Shown here piece after piece: positions 33,612 through 42,697 of a stretch of 64,000 bases of DNA. The position numbers and the translations under genes were made by a program. Source of the stretch: Oceanobacillus saliphilus (lineage in GTDB: Bacteria; Bacillota; Bacilli; Bacillales; Amphibacillaceae); contig NZ_JALCZU010000001.1 of assembly GCF_023522835.1 (NCBI RefSeq), positions 1 to 64,000 on the forward strand, written 5' to 3'. The first letter of the stretch is position 1, and every line of letters begins with the position of its first letter. The notes under the pieces were generated by a model. The model made no database searches. It was not told where the DNA came from and saw nothing but the letters and a program-made list of their open reading frames with translations.

Positions 33612-33779
33612 TTAAATCTTAGCAAGTTCGTCTTTAATAGTTGTAAAAACTGCTTCTAATTCATCACCAACTAGAACTAACGCACCGATAACCGCAACTG
33701 CTATCAACCCTACCAACAACCCATACTCCGTCATTGCTTGTCCTTCTTCTTCTTTTAAAAGTCTAACTAAATGATTCAT
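33612..33779 (-). CDS. flp: Flp-type IVb major pilin
   Basis: A 55-residue prepilin. The leader MNHLVRLLKEEEG is followed by the mature N-terminus QAMTEYGLLVGLIAVAVIGA; the processing glycine, Glu at +5 and Tyr at +6 are the hallmarks of Flp pilins. The rest is a short C-terminal tail (VLVGDELEAVFTTIKDELAKI). AGGAGG lies 7 nt upstream of the ATG. It is the first gene of the Tad locus (flp, cpaA, tadE, tadG, cpaB, cpaE, cpaF, tadB, tadC). Confidence 0.96.
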   Translation of the reverse strand: MNHLVRLLKEEEGQAMTEYGLLVGLIAVAVIGALVLVGDELEAVFTTIKDELAKI

Positions 33780-34009
33780 TCTAATTCCTCCTGATTTTTT
33801 AATTTTATTTGTTCTCGATTAAGAACTTAAGTGAAGTATATATCGAACCGAATTAATTGAAAAGTCCCATATTAGGCGATTTGACCTATATAAAGGGCAA
33901 ATTACTTCAAAAACCTTTCTTTTTCATGCATTATCTTAAAATATTGTTTTTTATTTAGAACATAAAATACTTTATAATGAACACAACAATTAAAGGAGGG
34001 GGGAAGCTA

Positions 34010-34336
34010 ATGGCTAAAGAAATTAACCTGCTATTGAAGATTAGATTTGCAAATACATATTGGACGCGGTTTAAGGGGCTTTTGTTTCACAAGCATCCAA
34101 TAGTAGAGGAAGGACTGCTAATTACACCATGTAATTCGGTTCATATGTTTTTCATGCGATTTCCAATTGATGTCGTCTTTCTAGATCAATCCAATACGAT
34201 TGTAAAAGTAGTAGAGGAATTAAAACCTTGGAAATTGGTGGCACCTGTCCATGGAGCAATGAAAGCATTAGAACTGCCTGTTGGAACGATCTCTAACAGT
34301 AAGATGTTCGTTGGGGATACGATTAATATTGTTTAA
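34010..34336 (+). CDS. DUF192 family protein
   Basis: The 108-residue protein of the DUF192 beta-barrel family contains the characteristic RFKGLLFH, LLITPCNSVHMFFMRFPIDVVFLD and ALELPVGT motifs. The start at 34010 follows AGGAGGGGGG; an upstream ATG at 33977 overlaps the promoter -10 TATAAT (33973-33978). Function is unknown. It is divergent from the Tad operon and in several Bacillales such genes neighbour tad loci, so a shared role is possible but unproven. Confidence 0.85.
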   Translation: MAKEINLLLKIRFANTYWTRFKGLLFHKHPIVEEGLLITPCNSVHMFFMRFPIDVVFLDQSNTIVKVVEELKPWKLVAPVHGAMKALELPVGTISNSKMFVGDTINIV

Positions 34337-34342
34337 TTGCCA

Positions 34343-34374
34343 GGAAGAAGCATGGTGACGCTTCTCATGCTTCC
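34343..34374. repeat. REP-like palindrome, copy 5 (divergent)
   Basis: GGAAGAAGCATGGTGACGCTTC..TCATGCTTCC followed by T5, 6 bp after the DUF192 stop. It differs from the consensus in the loop, but the outer stem and T-run make it a plausible terminator. Confidence 0.75.
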
Positions 34375-34411
34375 TTTTTGTCTCAGATTGCTAATAATTC
34401 AATTCAGAAAG

Positions 34412-34449
34412 CAAAAAATTCCCGTTATTGTATGTACGGGATTTTTTTA
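34412..34449. terminator. Terminator-like hairpin, module copy 1
   Basis: AATTCCCGT/ACGGGATTT stem with A- and T-runs on either side. The same hairpin occurs downstream of the REP units at 37108 and 46927; it looks like the ancestral terminator of an Rpn gene. Confidence 0.7.
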
Positions 34450-34478
34450 TAGCTAATATTTATAGTTCATGACTGCTC

Positions 34479-34652
34479 TCATTCACCAGATTGTTTTTCA
34501 ATATACTCTTCCACTTTCTCATTTAAATTTAAACAGGTATCAAAAATTCCACTAATAAAATTGAATTCTACTAAATTAAATTCCATTCGCACAACCATTT
34601 TTAAAAATTCATTGTTCACTTCTACCTTCTCTTCTTCGCTATACCTCATTTT
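34479..34652 (-). pseudogene. Truncated Rpn nuclease gene fragment
   Basis: A minus-strand frame of 57 codons, beginning MRYSEEEKVEVNNEFLKMVV and continuing RMEFNLVEFNFISGIFDTC, is plainly homologous to residues of the intact Rpn gene at 37333-38256 (MGYSKEEKVEVKKEFLKMVV). Only a middle piece survives; the catalytic N-terminus and the coiled C-terminus are lost. It ends at a TGA before the shared hairpin module. Confidence 0.8.
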
Positions 34653-34726
34653 AATCCAATCAAACTAGGCATACACACATTTTTTATCTCCATCATAATA
34701 TATATAAAATTCCTGGAGGAGAGCTG

Positions 34727-35824
34727 ATGGATAAAGAACAAAAGACAGGTTCACAAGTTCCGAACAACCGCTCAAAATGGCACTTGTTTGAAGTCATAGG
34801 TGTCTTGATTGTTATTTTTTCACTCACCGTACTTTTTCTTGCCCCTGACTCGCTATCACAACTATTCGATACCATCATCAAAGAAGTAAAACCTGTAGTT
34901 GTAGACACCTTTTTAACAAGCGAGGTTGGTATTGCTGTCATCGTCAGTGTAATCGTTGGTCGAATTTTGGAACGCTTCGGGTTTACAGATGGCTTAATCC
35001 GTCTTTTCGTACCAATCATGCGTTGGTTTAAAATCAATCCGTCTGTCATCATTCCCAGTGCATATAACATACTGGGGGATATTAATGCAGCCGGAAGAAT
35101 TGCAGGTCCTATCCTTTTAAAAGCAAAAGCAACTAAAGCGGAACAAAAGATAGCAGTCGCTACCATGATTCAATCACCACAGTCTTTCGCCACATTTGTA
35201 CTCGGCCTAATCGCCTTATCAATCTTTGGTATAAACGCATTTCCACTCATACTTTTATCGATATTTGCACCATTAATCGTTGTTCCACTCTTCTTATCTA
35301 AGACAATTTATCATGATACTAAAAAAGTTACCCTTGATGTATTACCACGTTTCACACCTAATACAAGGCTGTTAAATACGATTTTTTCTTCTGCTAAAGA
35401 AGGAACGGAATTACTCTTTTTAACCATTATTCCAGCTGTAACAGTTGTATTTATTCTAATAGGAATATTAAAATTCGCAGGAATATGGGATTCAATTGAA
35501 GCAAGTATGGCTTCCATCCTTACTTTAATCAGCATTGAACCTAATACGGGGATTGTTTCTTTTCTGGTTGCACCTACTCTCGCTGTAGCTCAACTTGCTG
35601 ATTTAGCCGCTACCATTGATCCACGTTTAATTGTTGGCTCCTTTGTCCTCGCAAACTCCGGTCTTCCTATATACGTTATCGTCGGTCAGATTCCCGCCAT
35701 CTGGGCTGAATCAACTGACTTACGTGAGAAAGAAGTCATTATCGCGGCTCTAATTGGCATGATTATCAGGATTGCAACAGCTTGCATTCTTGCATATTTT
35801 TTAACTCCGTTTTTGGTGGTGTAA
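34727..35824 (+). CDS. Nucleoside-recognition (Gate) domain membrane protein, CD0519/CD1768-like
   Basis: The 365-residue polytopic membrane protein has about nine hydrophobic segments. The internal pattern VGRILERFGFTDGLIRLFVP and PSAYNILGDINAAGRIAGPI matches the nucleoside-recognition (Gate) fold seen in spore-maturation and concentrative transporters. GGAGGAG precedes the ATG. It ends one base before the start of an amidohydrolase gene (TAA-A-ATG), so the two are coupled and probably act together, for instance uptake and hydrolysis of a cyclic amide. The substrate is unknown. Confidence 0.8.
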   Translation: MDKEQKTGSQVPNNRSKWHLFEVIGVLIVIFSLTVLFLAPDSLSQLFDTIIKEVKPVVVDTFLTSEVGIAVIVSVIVGRILERFGFTDGLIRLFVPIMRWFKINPSVIIPSAYNILGDINAAGRIAGPILLKAKATKAEQKIAVATMIQSPQSFATFVLGLIALSIFGINAFPLILLSIFAPLIVVPLFLSKTIYHDTKKVTLDVLPRFTPNTRLLNTIFSSAKEGTELLFLTIIPAVTVVFILIGILKFAGIWDSIEASMASILTLISIEPNTGIVSFLVAPTLAVAQLADLAATIDPRLIVGSFVLANSGLPIYVIVGQIPAIWAESTDLREKEVIIAALIGMIIRIATACILAYFLTPFLVV

Positions 35825-35825
35825 A

Positions 35826-37049
35826 ATGAATAACAATTTTTTAGTTCGAGCAGGCAAAATAGTAACTGTAAGCAGCTTAGGTACTATTTACGAAGGAGCG
35901 ATGATCATAAAGGATGGAAGAATAGCTGAGGTTGGGAATTGGAATACGTTACAAAGCCAGTTCCACTCCTTGCCTGTCATCGACTATTCCGATTATGTCA
36001 TTACACCTTCCTTGGTAGACTGCCATACGCACCTGCTGGAATTTGCTCCATCATCGTTATATCCAGTTACACCAGCAACCCATTTACTGACAGGAAAATC
36101 AATCCTTCTTCATGCACTAAGATCGGGTATCACAGCACTTGGTGAACAGATATGCGGGCATCCGAACAGTGACTTTTCTATTACTGATTATCGTCATGCT
36201 GTGAAGGATATTCCGCTTGATATTTCATTCGCTACCACAAGTATCTCAATTGGATTTAAGGAAATGGTGCATTATACAGGTGTAACGAAATCAAAACGAG
36301 TTCGTCATGCAGACTTATCTGACCCGAGTTTAGTAAAAGAGATTGCAAGACAATCTGATTACCCGGGTGAAAACCTATTTCTAAATGCGACACCAGCAAA
36401 CTTTACAGCTGATGAGGTACCGCGTGCTGGGGAAATCATTTATACACTTGAGGAATTAAAATGTATCGTAAAAATATATCATCAATATGAAAAACAAGTT
36501 GGCGTACATGTCGCTGGTGAGGAAGCGATTGAATTGGCATTGGAGGCAGGTGTCGATGTTCTGCATCATGCACACGGTATCACGAATGATCAGATTAAAA
36601 AGGCAAACCTACAAGGAACGAAGATAGTGACAACACCGATGGGTGGAACCCATTTAGAACCAAATTCTCCGGAAAATATATTGAAATTGATTCAAAATAA
36701 AATTGATGTCTCCATAGCAACCGATGCCTATTTACCACCATATCCAAGCGTTAGTTGGTTACCGTTTAAAGATCAATCCTTATTGGGACCGGATGTTTAT
36801 ATGAAAATTGCTCATCCTGGAATGAAGCTTTTACAAGAGAATGGGTTTGATGAAAACAAGATACTTGCATTGCTGACCGCAAATCCTTCCGCTGTTTTGG
36901 GGAAAGGAGATAAATTTGGTAAATTGCAACAAGGTATGGATGCGAATTTTGTAGTGACAGCTGGGATTCCCGGATTGGAGATTACGGATGTGGAGGATGT
37001 TAAGGCTGTTTATTTTCGGGGGGATAGAGTTGTTGACAGGTTGAAGTAG
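35826..37049 (+). CDS. Metal-dependent amidohydrolase
   Basis: The 407-residue amidohydrolase-superfamily enzyme is probably cytosolic. Metal ligands are visible in order: DCHTHL (about 62-67), a later HVAGEEA, HHAHG, and ATDAYLPP with the final aspartate (about residue 300). It resembles imidazolonepropionase-like and prolidase-like members (LVRAGKIVTVSS at the N-terminus and FVVTAG near the C-terminus give the two-part beta-sandwich). It is coupled to the upstream membrane protein. A REP-like terminator begins at its TAG. Confidence 0.85.
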   Translation: MNNNFLVRAGKIVTVSSLGTIYEGAMIIKDGRIAEVGNWNTLQSQFHSLPVIDYSDYVITPSLVDCHTHLLEFAPSSLYPVTPATHLLTGKSILLHALRSGITALGEQICGHPNSDFSITDYRHAVKDIPLDISFATTSISIGFKEMVHYTGVTKSKRVRHADLSDPSLVKEIARQSDYPGENLFLNATPANFTADEVPRAGEIIYTLEELKCIVKIYHQYEKQVGVHVAGEEAIELALEAGVDVLHHAHGITNDQIKKANLQGTKIVTTPMGGTHLEPNSPENILKLIQNKIDVSIATDAYLPPYPSVSWLPFKDQSLLGPDVYMKIAHPGMKLLQENGFDENKILALLTANPSAVLGKGDKFGKLQQGMDANFVVTAGIPGLEITDVEDVKAVYFRGDRVVDRLK

Positions 37050-37077
37050 GAAGCATGGGGACGGTTCTCATGCTTCC
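37049..37077. repeat. REP-like palindrome, copy 6
   Basis: The canonical unit: GGAAGCATGGGGACGGTTCT..CATGCTTCC with T5 following. Its first base is the last base of the amidohydrolase stop codon TAG. It forms a good intrinsic terminator. Confidence 0.9.
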
Positions 37078-37107
37078 TTTTTGTCGATCATCAGGTTGTA
37101 ACGTCTA

Positions 37108-37142
37108 AAAAAATCCCGTTATTGTTAATCTACGGGATTTTT
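37108..37142. terminator. Terminator-like hairpin, module copy 2
   Basis: AAAAAAATCCCGT/ACGGGATTTTTT stem, the same module as at 34412 and 46927, placed downstream of the intact Rpn gene on the minus strand. Confidence 0.75.
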
Positions 37143-37332
37143 TATAATTCTTTTTAAAATTCATTGACTGCTCTCATTGTCAAATTGTTTTCTAATACTG
37201 ACGGGCGGAAAGGTATAGTATAGGAATATTGTCTACAGTTCCCTTCATACGTGGCGTTCTGAGATTAACTCCCACTCTGATTCCTCTTTTTTTCACCATA
37301 GGTTCATCAAAGCTACTGCTTGTTCCAAAGTA

Positions 37333-38256
37333 TTACAGATCCTTCTGCAGTTCCTCAACTTCTTCCCTTGTCATGTGTGTGACTTTTGCTATTAATTCCG
37401 TTGCTAATCCTTCTTTCAAGAGTTCCAAGGCGATATTTCTGCGCTCTTCCTTTTTCCCCATCGATCGTCCTTCTTGACGTCCTTCTTCACGCCCTGCCTC
37501 TCTCCCCCTCCTCTCCCAGGAGTTCGAAAGCTCGAAAATCTCTTCCGCGTTATCCATTTGTTGGATTTCTTCCATCAGTTGCTCCTCCTCTTTTTCATTT
37601 AATATTAAATAGGTATCAAAAAATCCGCTAATAAATCTGGATTCTGCTGGATTTAATTTCATTCGCACAACCATTTTTAGAAATTCCTTCTTCACTTCTA
37701 CCTTCTCTTCTTTGCTATACCCCATTTTGCTTAGCAATGCTGCAGCTGCCGGATTATTTGATTTCATATAAGTACGCCAATTCTTTTTCCGCAACTCCAG
37801 TATTAGGAAGTTAAAGGTCAATACATGAAAGAAAGGAAACTGCATGGTGAATTTATCTTGTTCATTTCTTTTTTCATCATAACTGAAAACAGCAATCGGC
37901 AAAATTGGCTTTCGATACTTATTATACAATAGACTGAAATAGTGATACATGCGCTCGTGGAATTTTTTTTCAAAATAGCTTTGTGGCTCGACATGAGTGA
38001 TTATAATCGTATCTTCACCTTTCAACTTTGTCTCAATTACAATGTCCAACCTTCTAGCTGTGCCTTTCAATACATCTGTATACACTTCTTCCGACACTGG
38101 ATTTATCGCCGTAAAATCGACATTCCTATGAACTTCCGGAAAAAATGCTTCTAGGAATTCTGCAAAGAAGTTGTTAATGAGTTCTTTAAATAGTTGGTCA
38201 TGCTTCGTGTAGGTGTACTTGGTGGAATCGTCTTTTACTATAGTAGTTAGGAGCAT
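37333..38256 (-). CDS. Rpn-family recombination-promoting nuclease (PD-(D/E)XK)
   Basis: A protein of 307 residues of the RpnA/T31-transposase-like family. The nuclease core has RRLDIVIETKLKGEDTI and ITHVEPQSYFEKKFHERMYHYF (D, E-x-Q type catalytic residues, about 60-100). The C-terminus is a charged coiled region (RRGREAGREEGRQEGRSMGK) typical of the family. The start at 38256 is chosen because AAAGGGGATG lies upstream; an in-frame ATG at 38343 lacks this. Rpn proteins are often phase-variable or mobile. Two fragments of the same family lie at 34479 and near 46980, so it is an active or recent multicopy element. Confidence 0.88.
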   Translation of the reverse strand: MLLTTIVKDDSTKYTYTKHDQLFKELINNFFAEFLEAFFPEVHRNVDFTAINPVSEEVYTDVLKGTARRLDIVIETKLKGEDTIIITHVEPQSYFEKKFHERMYHYFSLLYNKYRKPILPIAVFSYDEKRNEQDKFTMQFPFFHVLTFNFLILELRKKNWRTYMKSNNPAAAALLSKMGYSKEEKVEVKKEFLKMVVRMKLNPAESRFISGFFDTYLILNEKEEEQLMEEIQQMDNAEEIFELSNSWERRGREAGREEGRQEGRSMGKKEERRNIALELLKEGLATELIAKVTHMTREEVEELQKDL

Positions 38257-38409
38257 CGAAACACATCCCCTTTGGGTAGTAATGAGGGAAAAACGCGGTG
38301 TGAGTACTATCCTTATTTTACTAAATATTCTTATAAGGAACAACTATTTTTTCAACAACAACATGCTTGAAAAATCGGCTGAATAAGTGAAGTAGTTTTT
38401 CGAAGCAGC

Positions 38410-38655
38410 TCATCTAACTTTTTGATTTTTATTGCCTTGATGTAGTTCATTTCTATAGCTTTTCCAGATGTTTTAATCTTCATCGTCTTGATGATGTTCA
38501 TTTTTATGGTTTTTCCAGCTCACTTTGAACTTCAACATCTGGATGAAATTCATTTCTATAGCTTTACCACCGCACTTTGATCTTCAGCATTCGGATGAAG
38601 ATCATTTCTATCTCTTTCCCTGTTCACTTTGAACTTCATCGCCTTGATGAACACA
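38410..38655. repeat. 52-bp hairpin repeat array 2 (about 5 units)
   Basis: Five degenerate units of the same repeat as at 23205 (cores like GATCTTCA..CGGATGAAGATC). It occupies the divergent space between the Rpn gene and trhP1, so it must sit beside or within the promoters of both. Confidence 0.85.
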
Positions 38656-38759
38656 GCACCAATCCCCTCCCCATATTTGTCACAAATTTCACAAACTCAT
38701 CCCCCTTGATTTGTGGTAGGATAAAGACTTACCGAGTAAAATGGAGAGGTGTTATGTGA

Positions 38760-39680
38760 ATGATTGAACTTGTAGCAACTGCAGAATCAACTATCCAAGC
38801 AAAAGCGTTACTTGCTGCTGGTGTTGATACGTTATATATAGGAGAAGAACGCTTTGGCTTACGACTGCCAAATGCTTTTACACGTGAAGAAATAGCAGAA
38901 CTAACCGAATGGGCACATCGTCATAACAAACAAATTCGCGTCGCCGTTAATGCAATTATGCATAATGACATGATCAAGGACGTTATTCCTTATCTAGCGT
39001 TTTTAGAAGAGATTGGTGTGGATTCAATTACCGTAGGCGATCCCGGTGTTATCCATTTGTTAAGAACAAAAGGAATTTCATTGCCTTATCAATACGATGC
39101 TCAAACACTAGTTACAAGCTCTAACCAAATTAATTTTTGGGCAAAACGAGGTGCGATTGGAGCTGTACTTGCGAGAGAATTGACGGCTGTAGAGTTGAAG
39201 GAAATCGCTGCACAAGTTACGGTTCCGGTAGAGGTGCTCGTATACGGTGCGACCTGTATTCATCAATCGAAACGTAACCTTCTTAAAAATTATTTTGGCT
39301 TTGTTGAACAGGCGTATGCGACGGAGAAAGAACGCGGGTTATTTATTTCGGAACCGAAAAATAAAGACACGCATTATTCCATTTATGAAGACCTCCATGG
39401 CACACATATTTTTGCAACGAATGATATTAGCTTAATGGACAAATTAGGTGAATTGGCAGAAGCTGGATTAACTCAGTGGAAGCTCGATGGTATTTTTACG
39501 AAGGGTGACGATTTCGTATCGATTGCGAAGCTTTTTGTGGAAGCAAAAGAAGCAATTACCTCTGAAAAATATACCGAGGATTTATACGAAAAATTAGCTA
39601 TGCAATTAAAAACCTTCCATCCAGCAGAACGTGGTTTGGATGAAGGATTCTATGAAAAAGACCCAAGTGAGATTCAGTGA
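38760..39680 (+). CDS. trhP1: U32 family protein, TrhP1/YrrN-like
   Basis: The 306-residue U32 family protein starts MIELVATAESTIQAKALLAA. In B. subtilis the YrrN/YrrO pair (TrhP1/TrhP2) is needed for prephenate-dependent 5-hydroxyuridine in tRNA; the older label is collagenase-like peptidase U32. GATCIHQSKRNLLKNYFG is the region with the conserved Cys of the family. GGAGAGGTG precedes the ATG. trhP2 follows 11 bp later, so they form an operon. A decayed copy is at 47177. Confidence 0.88.
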   Translation: MIELVATAESTIQAKALLAAGVDTLYIGEERFGLRLPNAFTREEIAELTEWAHRHNKQIRVAVNAIMHNDMIKDVIPYLAFLEEIGVDSITVGDPGVIHLLRTKGISLPYQYDAQTLVTSSNQINFWAKRGAIGAVLARELTAVELKEIAAQVTVPVEVLVYGATCIHQSKRNLLKNYFGFVEQAYATEKERGLFISEPKNKDTHYSIYEDLHGTHIFATNDISLMDKLGELAEAGLTQWKLDGIFTKGDDFVSIAKLFVEAKEAITSEKYTEDLYEKLAMQLKTFHPAERGLDEGFYEKDPSEIQ

Positions 39681-39691
39681 GGAGGATGAAC

Positions 39692-40966
39692 ATGCGAATA
39701 ATAACGAAAAAACCTGAAGTACTCGCACCAGCTGGCACATTAGAAAAACTAAAAACAGCAATTCGCTATGGTGCGGATGCCGTATATATTGGTGGAAATG
39801 CATATGGATTAAGGAGTCGTGCTGGGAATTTTACCTATGATGAAATGCGGGAAGGCGTCGCATTTGCAAATGAGCATCATGCAAAAGTCTATGTTGCAGC
39901 AAATATGGTAACCCATGAAGGTGACGCTAAAGGAGCGGGAGAATTTTTCCGTACGTTACGGGATATCGGGATTCATGCGGTGATTGTATCGGACCCTGCT
40001 TTAATCGAGATTTGCGCAACCGAAGCAGAGGGATTACCGATTCATTTATCCACACAAGCGTCCGCAACGAATTACGAAACCTTGAATTTCTGGAAAGCAG
40101 AGGGCTTGGAACGTGTTGTGTTAGGTCGAGAAGTAAGTATGGCTGAAATCAAAGAAATCCGTGAAAAAACAGAAGTTGAAATTGAGACATTTATTCATGG
40201 CGCGATGTGTATTTCTTATTCTGGACGCTGTACGTTATCGAATCATATGTCCAATCGCGATGCAAACCGTGGAGGCTGCTCGCAATCTTGTCGCTGGAAA
40301 TATGGTCTCTTTGATATGGACCTTCCAGATGAACGTCATTCGCTGCTTGCAGGAGATCCCGAAGAAGCATTTTCCATGAGCGCTGTCGACTTGTCCATGA
40401 TTCACCATATTCCAGATCTTGTGGAAAATGGCATCGATAGCTTAAAAATTGAAGGACGAATGAAATCCATTCACTATGTATCTACTGTTTCCAGTGTGTA
40501 TCGAGCGGCGATTGATGCTTACTGTGCCGACCCAGACCATTATGAATTCCAACAAGAATGGGAAGACGAATTATGGAAAGTCGCCCAGCGTGATTTAGCT
40601 ACCGGATTTTATTACGGCACCCCAACAGAAGATGAGCAGCTATTTGGAGATAAAAGGAAAATCCCAGCGTACACCTTCGTCGGCCAAGTATTAGCCTATG
40701 ATGAAGCAACGCAAATGGCAACAATCCAACAACGGAATAATTTCGGAGTTGGCGATGAAATTGAATTCTATGGTCCAGGATTTAGACATTTTACCCAAAC
40801 CATAGAAAATTTATGGGATGAAAAAGGTGTACCAATCGAAAGGGCTAAAAGTGCGATGATGACCATTCAAATGAAAGTAGAACAACCCGTTAAGCCTTTT
40901 GATATGATGCGTAAAAAGAAGGCTGAAAAGAAATTAGAAATGGAAGTAAAACAGCAGCTAGCATAG
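39692..40966 (+). CDS. trhP2: U32 family protein, TrhP2/YrrO-like
   Basis: The 424-residue U32 protein contains the family cysteine cluster: CISYSGRCTLSNHMSNRDAN, then RGGCSQSCRWKYGLFD, likely Fe-S ligands. SLKIEGRMKSIHYV follows at about 255. The C-terminal beta-barrel (about 330-400) is seen in long U32 members. The start at 39692 gives 6 nt from AGGAGG; two upstream in-frame starts overlap that site. It acts with TrhP1 in wobble-uridine hydroxylation by analogy with B. subtilis. Confidence 0.9.
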   Translation: MRIITKKPEVLAPAGTLEKLKTAIRYGADAVYIGGNAYGLRSRAGNFTYDEMREGVAFANEHHAKVYVAANMVTHEGDAKGAGEFFRTLRDIGIHAVIVSDPALIEICATEAEGLPIHLSTQASATNYETLNFWKAEGLERVVLGREVSMAEIKEIREKTEVEIETFIHGAMCISYSGRCTLSNHMSNRDANRGGCSQSCRWKYGLFDMDLPDERHSLLAGDPEEAFSMSAVDLSMIHHIPDLVENGIDSLKIEGRMKSIHYVSTVSSVYRAAIDAYCADPDHYEFQQEWEDELWKVAQRDLATGFYYGTPTEDEQLFGDKRKIPAYTFVGQVLAYDEATQMATIQQRNNFGVGDEIEFYGPGFRHFTQTIENLWDEKGVPIERAKSAMMTIQMKVEQPVKPFDMMRKKKAEKKLEMEVKQQLA

Positions 40967-40984
40967 GCATAGAATAGAAGGCGG

Positions 40985-41420
40985 ACACATTTCTGTGGCT
41001 TGTCTTTCTCATTTTGACCTTCATCACTTGGATGAAGGTCATTTCTATGGCTTTTCAAGCTCGTTTTAATCTTCATCGCCTGGATGAAGTTCATTTCTTT
41101 GGCTTTTCCATCTCAATTTGATCTTCATCGCTTGGATGAAGTTCATTTCTTTGGCTTTTCCATCTCACTTTGACCTTCATCGCTTGGATGAAGATCATTT
41201 CTTCGGATTTTCTATCTCACTTTGATCTTCATCGCCTTCATGAAGGTCATTTCTTCGGCTTTCTCTGCCCAATTTGATCTTCATCGCCTGCATGAGCATC
41301 ATTTCTTGGGATTTTCCATCTCACTTTGACCTTCATCGCTTGAATGAAGTTCATTTCTTCGGATTTTCCATCTCACTTTGACCTTCATCACTTCGATGAA
41401 GGTCATTTCTATAGATTCCC
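40985..41420. repeat. 52-bp hairpin repeat array 3 (about 8 units)
   Basis: Eight units of the same family, downstream of trhP2. Several have perfect 10-bp stems, for example GACCTTCATC-acttg-GATGAAGGTC. The spacer here (TTTCTTTGGCTTTTCCATCTC) differs from that of array 1, so each array has been homogenised separately. Confidence 0.9.
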
Positions 41421-41839
41421 CAGAAAACCTCTTCTCTGAAAGGAAATCTCACTTGAAAAATCATCTTTTCAACAACTTCAACCTGTCCCCGCGTCCTTGC
41501 AAGGCTAGGAATAGGCAGACTTTAACAGCTCCCTAAGCCATTAACCTATCAAATATTCCACAAAGGAAGCAAAAGAACCGTCCCCATGCTTCCCCCCGGT
41601 CGATTTATTTATCTTCTATCTTTGATTATAAAATACTTTTAACTTTCTTTCCTTGACCTAGAATAAATTTACGAAGTTTGTATTAAAACTTTACTATGCT
41701 TACCTTACCAGTGGAGTTTGGGCCGGTGCACCTGATCCCTTGGTCCACTCCGAGCCCCTTGAGAGGGTAGATTGTTTGATGAAAAATTGTATTCTAGGCA
41801 CTCGTAAAATGAAAAGAAATCATATGCAATTAGCGACGA
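41421..41839. other. Intergenic region before the SDR gene
   Basis: About 420 bases with one REP-like unit (41565-41593) and otherwise no recognisable gene. The sequence between 41700 and 41790 (GGGCCGGTGCACCTGATCCC...) is more GC-rich than its surroundings and may be another small repeat. Confidence 0.4.
41565..41593. repeat. REP-like palindrome, copy 7
   Basis: GGAAGCAAAAGAACCGTCCC..CATGCTTCC, the minus orientation of the family with AAAA in place of ATGA in the left arm. Confidence 0.8.
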
Positions 41840-42580
41840 TTAAATAACGGTTCCACCATCAATACTTAAAACCGTACCCGTAATATATTGGGCTTCATCG
41901 GAAGCGAGAAATGTATAACCGGCAGCTATTTCCTCAGGTCTTCCCATGCGGTTGAGAACAGATTTACTTTTCATCATATCTTTCACTTTCGCAGGCATTT
42001 TTTCTACCATTGGGGTGGAAATAAATCCGGGGGCAATTGCATTGACACGGATATTATACTTTCCTAATTCCTTTGCCCATGACTTAGTCATCCCATTTAC
42101 ACCCCATTTTGTTGCAGCATAGTTTGTTTGGCCAAAATTCCCATAGATGCCAACAATAGAAGATGCATTTAAAATGACACCACTATTCTGTTCCATCATT
42201 ACTTTGGCAGCAGCCTGCGCAACATTGAATACTCCTTTTAAATTTACATCAATCACGCTATCCCATTGCTGTTCTGTCATTTTTACTAACTTGGCATCCT
42301 GGGTTATTCCTGCATTATTAATGACAATATCGACCTGCCCGAAATGTTCTACAGCTGTTTTAAATAATTGGTCCACCTTTTCACGATCTGTAACATCCGC
42401 TACAACCCTTATGCATTCCCCACCAAGACCCTTGATTTCTGCTACGGTCCTGTCAACAGCCGCCTGTTCCAAGTCTATTAAAACAAGTTTTGCACCTTCA
42501 GAGGCAAATTTCTTCGCCGTTGCTTCACCAATTCCACTAGCCGCACCTGTCACAACTGCAACTTTGTCTTTTAATCTCAT
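41840..42580 (-). CDS. Short-chain dehydrogenase, FabG/PhaB-like 3-ketoacyl reductase
   Basis: A 246-residue SDR. Cofactor motif TGAASGIG at about 11-18, NNAGIT near 88, catalytic Ser in NASSIVG (about 139), and Tyr/Lys in YAATKWG (about 152-156). The IDGGTV C-terminus is as in FabG. It reduces 3-ketoacyl-CoA or -ACP with NADPH. It lies beside the pha cluster, facing it from the other side of phaP, so it may be a second acetoacetyl-CoA reductase in addition to phaB. It is not in the same operon, because a terminator separates it from phaP. Confidence 0.88.
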   Translation of the reverse strand: MRLKDKVAVVTGAASGIGEATAKKFASEGAKLVLIDLEQAAVDRTVAEIKGLGGECIRVVADVTDREKVDQLFKTAVEHFGQVDIVINNAGITQDAKLVKMTEQQWDSVIDVNLKGVFNVAQAAAKVMMEQNSGVILNASSIVGIYGNFGQTNYAATKWGVNGMTKSWAKELGKYNIRVNAIAPGFISTPMVEKMPAKVKDMMKSKSVLNRMGRPEEIAAGYTFLASDEAQYITGTVLSIDGGTVI

Positions 42581-42645
42581 TTAATTCCCTCCTACTATTA
42601 ATTATTACCCATGCTTATGCAATAGAAAAGCTATTCGTGCATTCC

Positions 42646-42697
42646 AAAAAAAGGCCATATTTGCAAATTAAATGATGGTATCGTTTGCAAATATGGC
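42646..42697 (-). terminator. phaP terminator
   Basis: A perfect 14-bp stem, GCCATATTTGCAAA/TTTGCAAATATGGC, with a 16-nt loop and T7 on the minus strand, between phaP and the SDR gene. Confidence 0.9.
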
